Shown piece after piece: positions 41,378 through 50,635 of a DNA stretch of 63,815 bases. The notes beneath the pieces were generated by a model. That model was not told where the DNA came from. It saw only the letters and a program-made list of their open reading frames with translations, and made no database searches. A program made the translations under genes and the position numbers. Within the stretch, counting starts at the first letter, position 1, and every line of letters starts with the position of its first letter. The DNA comes from Oscillospiraceae bacterium (GTDB taxonomy: Bacteria; Bacillota; Clostridia; Oscillospirales; Oscillospiraceae), in the NCBI GenBank assembly GCA_910575815.1, contig CAJTFN010000022.1:1-63815 (forward strand), read 5' to 3'.

Positions 41378-42292
41378 TCACATCACCCGGCCCAGCATCG
41401 CCGCGCCGATGATGCCCGCGTCGTTGCCCAGCTCCGCCGGAAGGATGCGGGTCACCCGGCCTCCGTGGCGGGAGAAGCTCTCCTGGGCCACCGCCTCCCG
41501 AAGGGGCTCCAGCAGCAACCGCTCCGGCGCCGCCGCCACACCACCGCCAATGGCCACCGCCTCCGGGCGCAGAATGTTGATAAGGCTGGCCAGGCCGCTG
41601 GCCAGGTCGTTCACGTAATCCCGGCAGACGGCCAAAGCCGTCTCGTCCCCGGCTTCCGCCGCCTGAAAGGCCGTCCGGCCCTCCACGCCCTTGCCGGCGG
41701 CAAACTGGTGCAGGGCGCTCTCCGGATGGTCCTCCATGGCCCGCTTCGTCCGGGCGATTAAGCCGGTGGCGGAGGCGTAGCGCTCCCAGCAGCCCCGGCG
41801 GCCGCAGTTGCACGGCTCGCCGCCCTGGCGGATGACGATGTGTCCCGCCTCGCTGGAGGCTGCGCCGCCCCGGAGCCGCCCATTCACAATGAGGCCCGCG
41901 CCTACGCCGGTACCCAAGGTGATGACGGCAAAATCCTTCGTCCCCCGGCCCGCGCCGCCGAAGAACTCGCCTACGGCGGCACAGTCCGCGTCGTTGCCCA
42001 GCAGCAGCGGAAGATCCAAATGCCGGCGGAAGAGTTTTTCCAGGGGGATGTTCTCCATGGGAATGTTGGTGGTGAAGCGCACGTCGCCGCCGTCCACCGC
42101 CCCGGGCAGGCCCACCCCCACCCACCGGACCTTCTCCGCCATAACCTTCCCGGCCAGCTCCGCCAGGGTCCTGGCAAAGGGCTCCGGGCCCTGGAAATCC
42201 AGGGGTACCCGTTCCACTTTTACAAGGGTCCCCGTGTCGTCCACAAGGCCCGCTTTCAGATTCGTGCCGCCTACGTCAATGCCGATGTACAT
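41378..42292 (-). CDS. ROK-family sugar kinase (glucokinase)
   Basis: 304 residues. ATP-binding sequence MYIGIDVGGTNLKAGLVD, catalytic GNDADCAAVGEF with Asp, ITLGTGVGAGLIVNG, and the ROK zinc motif GHIVIRQGGEPCNCGRRGCWE (split across about 160-180). This is a glucose/N-acetylmannosamine-type ROK kinase; glucokinase is the likeliest since hprK lies next to it. Substrate is not certain from sequence. Confidence 0.9.
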   Translation of the reverse strand: MYIGIDVGGTNLKAGLVDDTGTLVKVERVPLDFQGPEPFARTLAELAGKVMAEKVRWVGVGLPGAVDGGDVRFTTNIPMENIPLEKLFRRHLDLPLLLGNDADCAAVGEFFGGAGRGTKDFAVITLGTGVGAGLIVNGRLRGGAASSEAGHIVIRQGGEPCNCGRRGCWERYASATGLIARTKRAMEDHPESALHQFAAGKGVEGRTAFQAAEAGDETALAVCRDYVNDLASGLASLINILRPEAVAIGGGVAAAPERLLLEPLREAVAQESFSRHGGRVTRILPAELGNDAGIIGAAMLGRVM

Positions 42293-42305
42293 GCTTCCAT
42301 CCTCC

Positions 42306-43235
42306 TCACATCTTTCCGTCCGCCCGGGCGTCCACCTTCTGGGCCAGCTCCTGAGCCGCGTTGTATCCCAATTTCCGGTGCCGGTTGTTCATGGCCGCCA
42401 CCTCCACAATACTGGCCAGATTCCGCCCCGGACGTACCGGGATGGTGACCGTGGGAACCTGGATATCCAAAATATCCACGTAATGATCCTCAATGCCCAG
42501 GCGGTCATAAAACTTGGTGCTGTCCCAGGGCTCAAAGTTCACCACGATGTCCAGCTGGGCCTCGTTCTTGACGGCCCGGACGCCGAAGAGCTGCTGCACG
42601 TTGATGACGCCGATGCCCCGGAGCTCGATGTAGTTCCGGATGACCTCCGGCGCGGTGCCCATCAGCCGCCCGGAAACCCTGCGGAGCTCCACAGCATCGT
42701 CGGCCACCAGCCGGTGCCCCCGCATGATGAGCTCAATGGCCGCCTCGCTCTTGCCCACGCCGGAATCGCCGGTGATCATCACGCCCTCGCCGTAGATATC
42801 CAGCAGCACGCCGTGGCGGGTGACGCAGGGAGCCAGCACCCGGTTCAGATACTCAATGGTGCGGCTGGTAAAGGCCACGGTGACCTCGTTGGTCCGCAGC
42901 AGGGTCTTCTGGTGCTCCGCGGCGCTCTCCAGGCACTCCGGGAAGCAGTCCAGGCTCCGGGCGATGACCAGGGCGGGAATGTCATAAAGGAAGAGATCGT
43001 CAAAGCACTTGCGGCGCTGGGCCTGCGTGAGGCCCCGGAGATAGGTGACCTCCGCCTTGCCGATGACCTGAAGGCGGCAGGGGTCGAAATAATCATAAAA
43101 GCTGTGGAACTGGAGGCCGGGCCGGTTCAGGTCCGGCACGGTCAACAGGGCGTTGTCATAATCGCTGCCCCGGTTCAAAACCTCCAGATTGAAGAGGGAT
43201 ACAAAATCCTTCACCTTTAAACCGTTTTCACGCAT
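42306..43235 (-). CDS. hprK: HPr kinase/phosphorylase
   Basis: 309 residues from ATG 43235 (AAAGGAGAAACG upstream). Walker A GDSGVGKSEAAIELI at about 155-169, the HprK signature ELRGIGVINVQQLFGVRAVK, and the later NMPVRPGRN-like loop (VPVRPGRNLASIVEVAA). HprK phosphorylates HPr on Ser46 and controls carbon catabolite repression and the PTS in Firmicutes. It has its own promoter. Confidence 0.96.
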   Translation of the reverse strand: MRENGLKVKDFVSLFNLEVLNRGSDYDNALLTVPDLNRPGLQFHSFYDYFDPCRLQVIGKAEVTYLRGLTQAQRRKCFDDLFLYDIPALVIARSLDCFPECLESAAEHQKTLLRTNEVTVAFTSRTIEYLNRVLAPCVTRHGVLLDIYGEGVMITGDSGVGKSEAAIELIMRGHRLVADDAVELRRVSGRLMGTAPEVIRNYIELRGIGVINVQQLFGVRAVKNEAQLDIVVNFEPWDSTKFYDRLGIEDHYVDILDIQVPTVTIPVRPGRNLASIVEVAAMNNRHRKLGYNAAQELAQKVDARADGKM

Positions 43236-43304
43236 GGCGTTTCTCCTTTTTCCGGCGGGTGGCCGGATGTCCTTGGTTTTCGCGTCCATAACGCGTTCGT
43301 TTTT

Positions 43305-43333
43305 ATTATATATGAAATCTCCCGATTCCGCAA
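43305..43333 (-). promoter_or_regulatory. hprK promoter
   Basis: On the minus strand TTGCGG (43333-43328), 17-base spacer, TATAAT (43310-43305), about 70 bases from the ATG. Confidence 0.65.
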
Positions 43334-43401
43334 CACTTCCCTGTCAGAAGATTGTCCGAGAAAATCCCGGAAAAAAACTTCTGTTTTTTTGAAAATTCTT
43401 C

Positions 43402-43430
43402 TTGCATTTTTCGATAGATTCTGTTATTAT
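43402..43430 (+). promoter_or_regulatory. rpmB promoter
   Basis: TTGCAT (43402-43407), 17-base spacer, TATTAT (43425-43430). Confidence 0.75.
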
Positions 43431-43487
43431 AACACTCGTGCTTATGAAAATACGCACGTACTATGCGACAGCGGGGAGGTGCAATGG

Positions 43488-43676
43488 ATGGCTAAGTGCG
43501 AGTATTGCGGCAAAGGCGTGACCTTTGGTATTCAGGTCTCTCACTCTCACCGGCGTTCCAACCGTCCCTGGAAGCCCAACGTGAAACGTGTCAAGGCGAT
43601 CGTGGATGGTTCCCCCCGCCACGTGTATGTCTGCACCCGGTGCATGCGCTCCGGCAAGGTTACCAGAGCGGTCTGA
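43488..43676 (+). CDS. rpmB: 50S ribosomal protein L28
   Basis: 62 residues from ATG 43488 (GGGGAGGTG upstream; an ATG four bases earlier is out of frame). MAKCEYCGKGVTFGIQVSHSHRRSNR is the L28 N-terminus, with VYVCTRCMRSGKV giving the second Cys pair of a zinc-binding C+ form. It is a single-gene unit with its own promoter and terminator. Confidence 0.96.
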   Translation: MAKCEYCGKGVTFGIQVSHSHRRSNRPWKPNVKRVKAIVDGSPRHVYVCTRCMRSGKVTRAV

Positions 43677-43690
43677 TGAGAACGAGAAAA

Positions 43691-43721
43691 GCTCCCGGAC
43701 ATAGGTCCGGGAGCTTTTTTG
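43691..43721. terminator. rpmB terminator
   Basis: GCTCCCGGAC (43691-43700), loop ATAG, GTCCGGGAGC (43705-43714), then TTTTTTG. A shorter T-run on the minus strand may also serve the convergent gene. Confidence 0.9.
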
Positions 43722-43749
43722 TCCTCCATTGCGCTTTGGAAAAAAACCA

Positions 43750-43962
43750 TCACCGCAGCGTAGCGGCGGCTTTCCCCAAAACCTCCAACTCCTTTGGTGT
43801 CAGAGTCACGCCTTTTCCATATGCACTGTGGTCCGCATTCCAGGTTCTGATATCGTACACCGGTTCCCGGTCTTCCCAACTGACCTGATTCAGCTCCTTT
43901 ATCCAGCCGTTGTTGGAAGGAGCCAGGGTGGCCAGATGCCAGACGATGAAAAACTTTCTCAT
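43750..43962 (-). CDS. PC4/YdbC-family ssDNA-binding protein
   Basis: 70 residues. The core VYDIRTWNADHSAYGKGVTL then TPKELEVLGKAA matches the YdbC/PC4 family, small dimers that bind single-stranded DNA. The ribosome site is weak. It lies three bases downstream of tgt and may be co-transcribed with it. Confidence 0.8.
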   Translation of the reverse strand: MRKFFIVWHLATLAPSNNGWIKELNQVSWEDREPVYDIRTWNADHSAYGKGVTLTPKELEVLGKAAATLR

Positions 43963-43965
43963 GGC

Positions 43966-45099
43966 TCAAACCCGTTCCGCCAGCTTCTCGCTGTAGGCCG
44001 CCCGGAACGCCGCGAAGCGCCCTTCATCCAGAGCTTCCCGGATCTTCGCGGTAAGCTCGTTATAGAAATAGAGATTGTGGAGCACCGCCAGCCGCAGGGC
44101 CAGGGTCTCCTCCGCTTTGAAGAGATGCCGGAGATAAGCCCGGGAAAACCGCCGGCACACAGGACAGCCGCAGCTCTCACTGATGGGCCGGTCGTCCGCA
44201 GCGTACTTGGCATTCAGGATGTTGACGCTCCCCTCCCAGGTGAAGAGCTTTCCGTGCCGCCCGTTCCGGGAGGGCATGACGCAGTCGAAGAAATCCACCC
44301 CCCGGGCCACGGCCTCAATGATGTTGCTGGGGGTACCCACACCCATGAGATACCGGGGCTTGTCCTTGGGCATGTGGGGCTCCACAGCGTCGATGATGTC
44401 GTACATCACCTGCGTGGGCTCCCCCACCGCCAGGCCGCCGATGGCATAGCCGTCGCAGTCCAGTTTGGCGATCTCCTTCATGTGCCAGACCCGGAGATCC
44501 TCAAAGGTGGCGCCCTGATTGATGCCAAAGAGGAGCTGCCCGGGGTTCACGGTGTCTGGCAGGGCATTGAGCCGGTCATGCTCCCGCTTGCAGCGCTCCA
44601 GCCACCGGAGAGTCCGCTCACAGGAGGCCTTGGCGTACTCATAGGTGGCCGGGTTCTCCACACACTCGTCGAAGGCCATAGCCACGTCGCTTCCCAGATT
44701 GGACTGAATCCCCATGGATTCCTCCGGTCCCATAAAAATCTTCCGTCCATCGATATGGGAGGAGAAATAAACCCCCTCCTCCTTGATCCGCCGGAGGGGC
44801 GCCAGGGAAAAGACCTGGAAGCCGCCGGAGTCCGTAAGGATGGGCCCGTCCCAGTTCATGAATTTGTGGAGTCCCCCCATCTGCCGGATTAGCTTGTCGC
44901 CAGGACGGAGATGGAGGTGGTAGGTATTGCTCAACTCGATTTGGCAGCGGACTTCCCGGAGGTCGAAGGCATCCACGCCTCCTTTGATGGCCGCCTGGGT
45001 ACCCACATTCATAAACACCGGCGTCTGAACCACGCCGCCGTGGGCACAGGTAAATTGGCCGCGCCGGGCGTGGCCCTCGGTTTTTAGAAGTTTGAACAT
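43966..45099 (-). CDS. tgt: tRNA-guanine transglycosylase
   Basis: 377 residues, normal length. Catalytic Asp in the DSGGFQVFSL motif, GVDFFDCVMPSRNGRHGKLFT, and the zinc motif CGCPVCRRFSRAYLRHL. Tgt inserts preQ1 (or queuine) at position 34 of tRNAs for Asn, Asp, His and Tyr. queA lies about 450 bases away with the TfoX-like gene between. Confidence 0.96.
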   Translation of the reverse strand: MFKLLKTEGHARRGQFTCAHGGVVQTPVFMNVGTQAAIKGGVDAFDLREVRCQIELSNTYHLHLRPGDKLIRQMGGLHKFMNWDGPILTDSGGFQVFSLAPLRRIKEEGVYFSSHIDGRKIFMGPEESMGIQSNLGSDVAMAFDECVENPATYEYAKASCERTLRWLERCKREHDRLNALPDTVNPGQLLFGINQGATFEDLRVWHMKEIAKLDCDGYAIGGLAVGEPTQVMYDIIDAVEPHMPKDKPRYLMGVGTPSNIIEAVARGVDFFDCVMPSRNGRHGKLFTWEGSVNILNAKYAADDRPISESCGCPVCRRFSRAYLRHLFKAEETLALRLAVLHNLYFYNELTAKIREALDEGRFAAFRAAYSEKLAERV

Positions 45100-45286
45100 C
45101 GATCTCTCCTATTTCCAATTCTTTCTAATTCGCTTTTATGCCCCCGACGGCAGAAGCGCTTTTTATCGAGGGATTTCTCCTTTATTCCGCTGCGTTTTAT
45201 CCAGCCGCGAACAGCCGGTCTCCAGATATCCGCGGTACATAATAGGCACCGGCAGACTCTGGACGGCGATTTTCAAGTGTTTTATT
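45100..45286. other. Intergenic region tgt to TfoX-like gene
   Basis: 187 bases. Only a 25-codon minus frame near 45170-45245 is visible, without supporting signals. No clear promoter box for tgt was found. Confidence 0.4.
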
Positions 45287-45544
45287 TTAACGATTTAAGC
45301 CGTCGAAAAAGACGCGCAGCTCCGCCTTTTTCTCCGGGGGAATCGCCTTCTTGGGAACGCCCAGCTCCGCTCCGGCCAGAGCGGTAAGCTGGTGGAAGCA
45401 GGCTGTGGGATCCACCTGGGCCCGGATGCGGAGGAACGCCTCCCGGGTCCCCACCGCCCGGAAGTCCTCCGGGGTCTCCAGGCCCGCCCGGCGGAGGTTC
45501 TCCGCCAGCTTTGGTCCGATATTGGGCAGCTCCTGCAAGGTCAT
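45287..45544 (-). CDS. TfoX C-terminal domain protein
   Basis: 85 residues. The helix-hairpin-helix pattern LPNIGPKLAENLRRAGLETPEDF with later CFHQLTALAGAELGVPKKAIP matches the TfoX C-terminal family (PF04994). The TfoX N-terminal domain is absent. Such small proteins are widespread and probably bind DNA; the role is unknown. It lies between queA and tgt. Confidence 0.85.
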   Translation of the reverse strand: MTLQELPNIGPKLAENLRRAGLETPEDFRAVGTREAFLRIRAQVDPTACFHQLTALAGAELGVPKKAIPPEKKAELRVFFDGLNR

Positions 45545-45557
45545 CGTGCCTGCCTCC

Positions 45558-46583
45558 TCACAAAATAAACATGGCGTCGCCGAAGGAAAAGAAGCGGTAC
45601 CGCTCCGCCACCGCCTCCCGGTAAGCGTTCAGCACGGCCTCCCGTCCCGCGAAGGCGGACACCAGCATGATGAGCGTACTCTCCGGCAGATGGAAATTTG
45701 TTACCAGGCCATCCATCACCTTAAACCGGCAGCCGGGATAGAGATAGATATTCGTCCAGCCGGACCGGGGCTCCATGTGACCGTCCTCCTCCGCCCAGCT
45801 CTCCAAAGTCCGGCAGGAGGTGGTCCCCACGCAGATTACCCGGCCTCCCTCCGCTTTCGTGCGGTTGATAAGCTCCGCCGTTTCCGGAGGGACGGTGCAG
45901 AACTCGCTGTGCATGTCGTGGTCCTCAATGGCCTCCTCCTTCACCGGGCGGAAGGTTCCCAGGCCCACATGGAGGGTGACGCAGCCAATCCGCACCCCCC
46001 GGGCCCGGATCTCCTCCAGCAGCTCCGGGGTGAAGTGAAGCCCCGCCGTGGGAGCGGCGGCGCTGCCCAGGACCTTGGAATAGACCGTCTGATACCGCTC
46101 CCGGTCCAGGAGCTCCTCCTTGATGTATGGCGGCAGCGGCATCTTCCCCAGGCGCTCCAGCACCTCCAGGAAAATCCCCTCGTAGGCGAAGCGGACCAGC
46201 CGGTTCCCATCCGCCTCCTCCCCCACCACCTCTGCGGTGAGCGACCCATCCCCAAAGGTCATCCGGGCCCCGGTCCGGAGCTTCCGCCCCGGGCGGACCA
46301 GACACTCCCAGACGTTCTCCCCCCTGTCCGTCAGCAGCAGTACCTCGCAAGCCCCACCGCCCGGCAGCCGCTGGCCCAAAAGCCGGGCGGGCAGCACCCG
46401 GGAGTCGTTTAAAATCAGGCAGTCCCCAGGCCGCAGCAGGGACGGGAGGTCGTAAAAATGCCGGTGCCCGGTCTCCCCCGTCCGGCGGTCCAGGGTCATC
46501 AGCCGGGAGCCGTCCCGCTTTTCCATGGGGGTCTGGGCAATGAGCTCCGGCGGCAGGTCGTAATAAAAATCTCTTGTTTTCAT
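45558..46583 (-). CDS. queA: S-adenosylmethionine:tRNA ribosyltransferase-isomerase
   Basis: 341 residues. Typical QueA motifs: [51 protein letters not shown] and [13 protein letters not shown]. QueA converts preQ1 in tRNA to epoxyqueuosine. It is encoded near tgt, forming the tail of the queuosine pathway. Confidence 0.96.
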   Translation of the reverse strand: MKTRDFYYDLPPELIAQTPMEKRDGSRLMTLDRRTGETGHRHFYDLPSLLRPGDCLILNDSRVLPARLLGQRLPGGGACEVLLLTDRGENVWECLVRPGRKLRTGARMTFGDGSLTAEVVGEEADGNRLVRFAYEGIFLEVLERLGKMPLPPYIKEELLDRERYQTVYSKVLGSAAAPTAGLHFTPELLEEIRARGVRIGCVTLHVGLGTFRPVKEEAIEDHDMHSEFCTVPPETAELINRTKAEGGRVICVGTTSCRTLESWAEEDGHMEPRSGWTNIYLYPGCRFKVMDGLVTNFHLPESTLIMLVSAFAGREAVLNAYREAVAERYRFFSFGDAMFIL

Positions 46584-46592
46584 GTCATATTC

Positions 46593-48239
46593 CTATCTGA
46601 TCGTAATATCCGTGTAATAGAAATTCAGAATCTCCTGGGAACTGTAGCCCAGCTCCGCCATGGCCTTGGCCCCATACTGGCTCATCCCCACGTTATGGCC
46701 GTTCCCCGTGCCGGTAATGACGAAGTTCCCATTGGCCCCCCCGCCGCCGGAGGGCTGCCCGGTCTCGCCGGAAACCATCACAGTGCCGGAAGCGGTGATC
46801 GCCGCGGCGGAATTCCCCCGGAGGGTCCCCGTTACGCCGCCGCCGGAGAGAACGGAGACACCGTCCAGCGTGGAAAGCAGCCGCTCTCCGTTGATGGAGA
46901 GGCCGCCGGCGCCCCCCCGCCGGCCGTTGATGTCAAAGCGCATACTGCGGACAGACTTCTGGTAGGTACTGCTGTAGAAAATCATCCGGCAGTCGTCGCC
47001 AGTAAAGGTCTTCGTGCCGCCGCTGCCCACAAAGGTCACCTGCTTCACGTTTCCAAGCGGCGTGTATTCCGAGACATACACATCCTGAACCGTCCCCACG
47101 GAATGTCCCTTCTGGTCCAGAATCCAGCTGAGCTCCCCGGCGGTATAGGTGACGGAGTAGCTGGGGCTGGGGACGTTGGTCCGGGCCTCGTAGGGATCAG
47201 CCTTCCCCTTCAAATACCCGGTCTCCGTTCCCCAGACGTTCCCCCCGTCCTCGGTGGCCCCGCCGTTGGAGGAGTGATACACCGCGTCCTGCACCAGGGT
47301 CCCGTTGTAGTAAATACAAAGCCCGGCGGTGTTCTCCACGGCCCGGTCGCTGGTTTCCGAGGGAGCCGCGCCGCCGCTGCCGTGGCCGTTGTAGACCTGG
47401 CAGTCCACACCGTTGCAGACGTCAAAGTCGCTGGTACTGAGGTGCTTGCTGTGGCCCTGGGCAAAGGTCCGGGCGCAGACGGCCTGGGCCTCCAGGGCGG
47501 CCAGGGGCCAGTCCCCGCCCATTTCGTAGGGAATGACTCCCTTCACATACTCCTCCAGGCCCACGACGTTGACGACACTCAGATTCCCTCCGGAGGCCCG
47601 GGGATACTCGAAGCTGCCGCCGTATTGATAGCCCTTGAACCAAGTGGACGTCTCCCGTCCCGAGGGCCGGACCCCCAGGGCCAGGCCGCCTGAGGCAAAT
47701 TCAAAGAGGATGTCCGCGGTTCTGGTCCGGGTCACCGTCACGCCGGAGTTCGAGCAGCAGACCGCCTGTCCGCCAATATTCCCGGCAGCCCGTTCCGCCT
47801 CCTCCCGGGAGCCGTAGCAGCCCGTCCGGACCACATACTCCCCGTCCACCCAGGCGGGCCAGCCTCCCTCCCGCCGGGCGCGGTCCAAGGCCTCGTCGTA
47901 GGAACGGAAGCCTCTCATCTCCGCCCGCCACTCGCCCAAGGTCTGGCCGCCGCCGGAGGGCGCGTAGTTCCCGCTGCCATCCATGCAGATCACTCCGGAG
48001 GCGGTCATGGAGATCGCCGTTTCCTCCGTCCAGCCCAGGGAGGTGAAGGAGCGGTCCGCCTCAAAGTAACCAAACTCGTAGCCCGCTCCCACCGCGTTCT
48101 CCAGATTGGCGGAGAACAGGGCGGAAGAACCGTACCGCAGCCCCACCTTCACCACGCCGTTTACCACGGCGGAAGCCGGGGCGGCGGTCAGAGCAAAAAA
48201 AGTCACAACGAAGAACATGATGAAAGCTCTTTTTTTCAT
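46593..48239 (-). CDS. Secreted SpoIID/LytB-domain protein with SPOR domain
   Basis: 548 residues from ATG 48239 (GGGAGGTTCC upstream). Signal peptide MKKRAFIMFFVVTFFALTAAPASA; a SPOR-like segment at about 115-155 (YVVRTGCYGSREEAERAA); and a SpoIID domain (VVNVVGLEEYVKGVIPYEMG, ALEAQAVCARTFA at about 225-260, then HGSGG, VYHSSNGGATED and the closing SQYGAKAMAELGYSSQEILNFYY). SpoIID-type proteins are lytic transglycosylases active on denuded peptidoglycan. Fits sporulation, but the vegetative LytB class is also possible. Confidence 0.9.
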   Translation of the reverse strand: MKKRAFIMFFVVTFFALTAAPASAVVNGVVKVGLRYGSSALFSANLENAVGAGYEFGYFEADRSFTSLGWTEETAISMTASGVICMDGSGNYAPSGGGQTLGEWRAEMRGFRSYDEALDRARREGGWPAWVDGEYVVRTGCYGSREEAERAAGNIGGQAVCCSNSGVTVTRTRTADILFEFASGGLALGVRPSGRETSTWFKGYQYGGSFEYPRASGGNLSVVNVVGLEEYVKGVIPYEMGGDWPLAALEAQAVCARTFAQGHSKHLSTSDFDVCNGVDCQVYNGHGSGGAAPSETSDRAVENTAGLCIYYNGTLVQDAVYHSSNGGATEDGGNVWGTETGYLKGKADPYEARTNVPSPSYSVTYTAGELSWILDQKGHSVGTVQDVYVSEYTPLGNVKQVTFVGSGGTKTFTGDDCRMIFYSSTYQKSVRSMRFDINGRRGGAGGLSINGERLLSTLDGVSVLSGGGVTGTLRGNSAAAITASGTVMVSGETGQPSGGGGANGNFVITGTGNGHNVGMSQYGAKAMAELGYSSQEILNFYYTDITIR

Positions 48240-48300
48240 GGAACCTCCCAACGCGGCCCGTCTTGACGGACCACGGAAATCATGATATCATACGTACTGG

Positions 48301-48335
48301 GGACAATTGTCCGCACACGAGGCACAATTGTTGCC
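48301..48335. promoter_or_regulatory. Two CAATTG-centred dyads upstream of asd
   Basis: GGACAATTGTCC (48301-48312) is a perfect palindrome, and GGCACAATTGTTGCC (48321-48335) is nearly so. They lie between the divergent SpoIID-like and asd genes, and TATAAT (48348-48353) follows. Operator role inferred. Confidence 0.5.
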
Positions 48336-48464
48336 ATTTTGGAATATTATAATACAAGAACAGGTTGAAGGCAATACCGCAGAGCGAATGTGCGGGGCTG
48401 GCGGTCCGGTTTTTTTGCCGGAACGGGCGGTGTATCTGCAACAACCGGGCAGGAGGAGCATAGG

Positions 48465-49550
48465 ATGAAACAGTACAAGGTAGGCGTCATCGGCTGTACC
48501 GGTATGGTGGGCCAGCGGTTTGTCACGCTTTTGGAGAACCACCCCTGGTTTCAGCTGACGGCGGTGGCCGCCAGTGCCCGCAGCGCCGGAAAGACCTATG
48601 AGGAGGCGGCGGGGAGCCGCTGGGCCATGGCCGCTCCCATGCCGGAGGAGGCCAAGGGCCTGGTGGTTCTGGACGCGGAGGCCGACGCGGAGAAGCTGGC
48701 GGGCATGGTCGATTTCTGCTTCTGCGCCGTGGATATGAAGAAGGAGGAGATTCGGGCTCTGGAGGAGAAGTACGCCAAGCTGGAGTGCCCCATCGTCTCC
48801 AACAACTCCGCCCATCGCTGGACGGACGACGTGCCTATGGTGGTGCCGGAGATCAACGCGGAGCACCTGGAGGTCATCCAGGCCCAGCGCAAACGCCTGG
48901 GGACGAAGCGGGGCTTCATCGCCGTGAAGAGCAACTGCTCTCTCCAGAGTTACGTGCCTGCCCTGCATCCTCTTTTGAAGTACGGAATCGACCGGGCCCT
49001 GGTTTGTACATATCAGGCCATCTCCGGCGCAGGGAAGACCTTTGCGCGCTGGCCGGAGATGGTGGACAATTGTATTCCCTATATTGGCGGCGAGGAGGAG
49101 AAGTCCGAGCAGGAGCCCTTGAAGCTGTGGGGAACCGTGGAAGGGGGAACGATTGTCAAGGCCCAGGGGCCCGCCATCACGGCCCAGTGCTTCCGTGTGG
49201 CCTGTCAGGACGGTCACATGGCGGCGGTCTTTGTGAAGTTCCAGGAGGGCAGGAAGCCCACCATGGAGCAGATCAAGGCGGACTGGGCGGCTTTCCGGGG
49301 GCCCGCCCAGGAGCTGGACCTTCCCTCCGCCCCCAAGCAATTCCTGCATTACTTTGAGGAACCGGACCGGCCCCAGACCCGTCTGGACCGGAATCTGGAA
49401 AACGGCATGGCCGTCTCCCTGGGCCGTTTGCGGGAGGACAGCCAATATGACTACAAGTTCGTCGGCCTCAGCCACAACACCCTTCGGGGCGCCGCCGGCG
49501 GCGCCGTCCTTCTGGCCGAACTTCTGGCCGCCCGGGGCTACTTCTCCTGA
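48465..49550 (+). CDS. asd: Aspartate-semialdehyde dehydrogenase (archaeal/fungal type)
   Basis: 361 residues from ATG 48465 (GGAGGAGC upstream; longer upstream frame lacks signals). NADP-binding GCTGMVGQRFVTLLENHPWF at 10-29 and KSNCSLQSYVPALHPL with the catalytic Cys at about 151. The larger archaeal/fungal-type Asd seen in many Clostridia. It makes aspartate semialdehyde for lysine, diaminopimelate, threonine and methionine. dapA follows. Confidence 0.94.
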   Translation: MKQYKVGVIGCTGMVGQRFVTLLENHPWFQLTAVAASARSAGKTYEEAAGSRWAMAAPMPEEAKGLVVLDAEADAEKLAGMVDFCFCAVDMKKEEIRALEEKYAKLECPIVSNNSAHRWTDDVPMVVPEINAEHLEVIQAQRKRLGTKRGFIAVKSNCSLQSYVPALHPLLKYGIDRALVCTYQAISGAGKTFARWPEMVDNCIPYIGGEEEKSEQEPLKLWGTVEGGTIVKAQGPAITAQCFRVACQDGHMAAVFVKFQEGRKPTMEQIKADWAAFRGPAQELDLPSAPKQFLHYFEEPDRPQTRLDRNLENGMAVSLGRLREDSQYDYKFVGLSHNTLRGAAGGAVLLAELLAARGYFS

Positions 49551-49615
49551 AAAGAGGCGGAATCAAAAGAATTTCCGCGCCCATCCCTTGTCATCCCCGC
49601 AACCCCACTCACAAA

Positions 49616-49660
49616 AGAGACGGCTTTCCGCGAACCGGCGGGCCGCCTCTTTCTTTCTTC
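49616..49660 (+). terminator. Weak terminator after asd
   Basis: AGAGACGGC (49616-49624) pairs with GCCGCCTCT (49642-49650) with one mismatch and a long loop, followed by TTCTTTCTTC. Confidence 0.4.
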
Positions 49661-49705
49661 CCCGATACCCTATAAACCTCGGACCAAGGAAAGGAGCTGA
49701 CCTGT

Positions 49706-50596
49706 ATGAAACCATTGCTGTTTACAGGCTCCGCGGTGGCGATCATCACGCCCTTCAAAGAAGGCGGCGTGAACCTGGACGCCCTGGGGGAGCTTCTGGA
49801 CTTTCAGCTGGAGAATGGGACCGACGCCATCGTCGTCTGCGGTACCACCGGAGAGGCCAGCACCATGACCTACCAGGAGCGGGCGGAGACCATCGCGTTC
49901 TGCGTCCGCCACGTGGGAGGCCGGGTGCCGGTGATTGCCGGGTCCGGGTCCAACTCCACGGAGAACGCCGTCACCCTCTCCCGGGAGGCGGAGCGCCAGG
50001 GGGCGGATGGCCTGCTGGTGGTGACGCCCTACTACAACAAGGCCACCCAGGCGGGACTGCTCCGGCACTACCGGACCATTGCCGACGCGGTATCACTTCC
50101 CATAATCCTCTACAACGTTCCCTCCCGCACCGGGGTCTCTATCGCCCCGGAGACCTATGCCGCCCTGGCGGAGCACCCGAACATCGTGGGCGTCAAGGAG
50201 GCCTCTGGGAATCTGGGGAATGTACAGAAGACGGCTGCCCTCTGCCCGGAGGATTTCTATATCTGGTCCGGCAACGACGACGAGACCGTCCCCATCTGCG
50301 CTCTGGGCGGCAAGGGGGTGATTTCCGTTGTGGCCAACATCCTCCCGGCGGAAATGCACCGCCTCACCCAGCTGTGCCGGCAGAATGACTTCGCTGCCGC
50401 CGGAAAGCTGCAAGTCCATCTGAAGGACTTCTGCGACGCCATGTTCTGCGAGGTGAACCCCATCCCCGTGAAGACGGCCCTGGGTCTGCTGGGCTGGCGG
50501 GTGGGAGAGCTGCGGTCCCCCATGTGCCCGCCTTCTCTCGAAAATCTGGAACGCATCAAGGCCGCGCTGGCAAAGTACGGACTCCCGGTCGCATAA
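49706..50596 (+). CDS. dapA: 4-hydroxy-tetrahydrodipicolinate synthase
   Basis: 296 residues with AAAGGAGCTG upstream. Class I aldolase pattern: VAIITPFKEGGVNLD, CGTTGEASTMT, GVPVIAGSGSNSTENAV-like and the Schiff-base Lys in VGVKEASGN. It condenses pyruvate with aspartate semialdehyde. Probably in one unit with asd. Confidence 0.96.
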   Translation: MKPLLFTGSAVAIITPFKEGGVNLDALGELLDFQLENGTDAIVVCGTTGEASTMTYQERAETIAFCVRHVGGRVPVIAGSGSNSTENAVTLSREAERQGADGLLVVTPYYNKATQAGLLRHYRTIADAVSLPIILYNVPSRTGVSIAPETYAALAEHPNIVGVKEASGNLGNVQKTAALCPEDFYIWSGNDDETVPICALGGKGVISVVANILPAEMHRLTQLCRQNDFAAAGKLQVHLKDFCDAMFCEVNPIPVKTALGLLGWRVGELRSPMCPPSLENLERIKAALAKYGLPVA

Positions 50597-50604
50597 GCGA
50601 AGCA

Positions 50605-50635
50605 GCCGCCCTCCCGGGCGGCCGCTTTCCTGTCA
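50605..50635 (+). terminator. Possible terminator between dapA and lipoprotein
   Basis: GCCGCCC, loop TCCC, GGGCGGC (50605-50622), followed by CGCTTTCC; the T-tract is weak. Confidence 0.4.
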
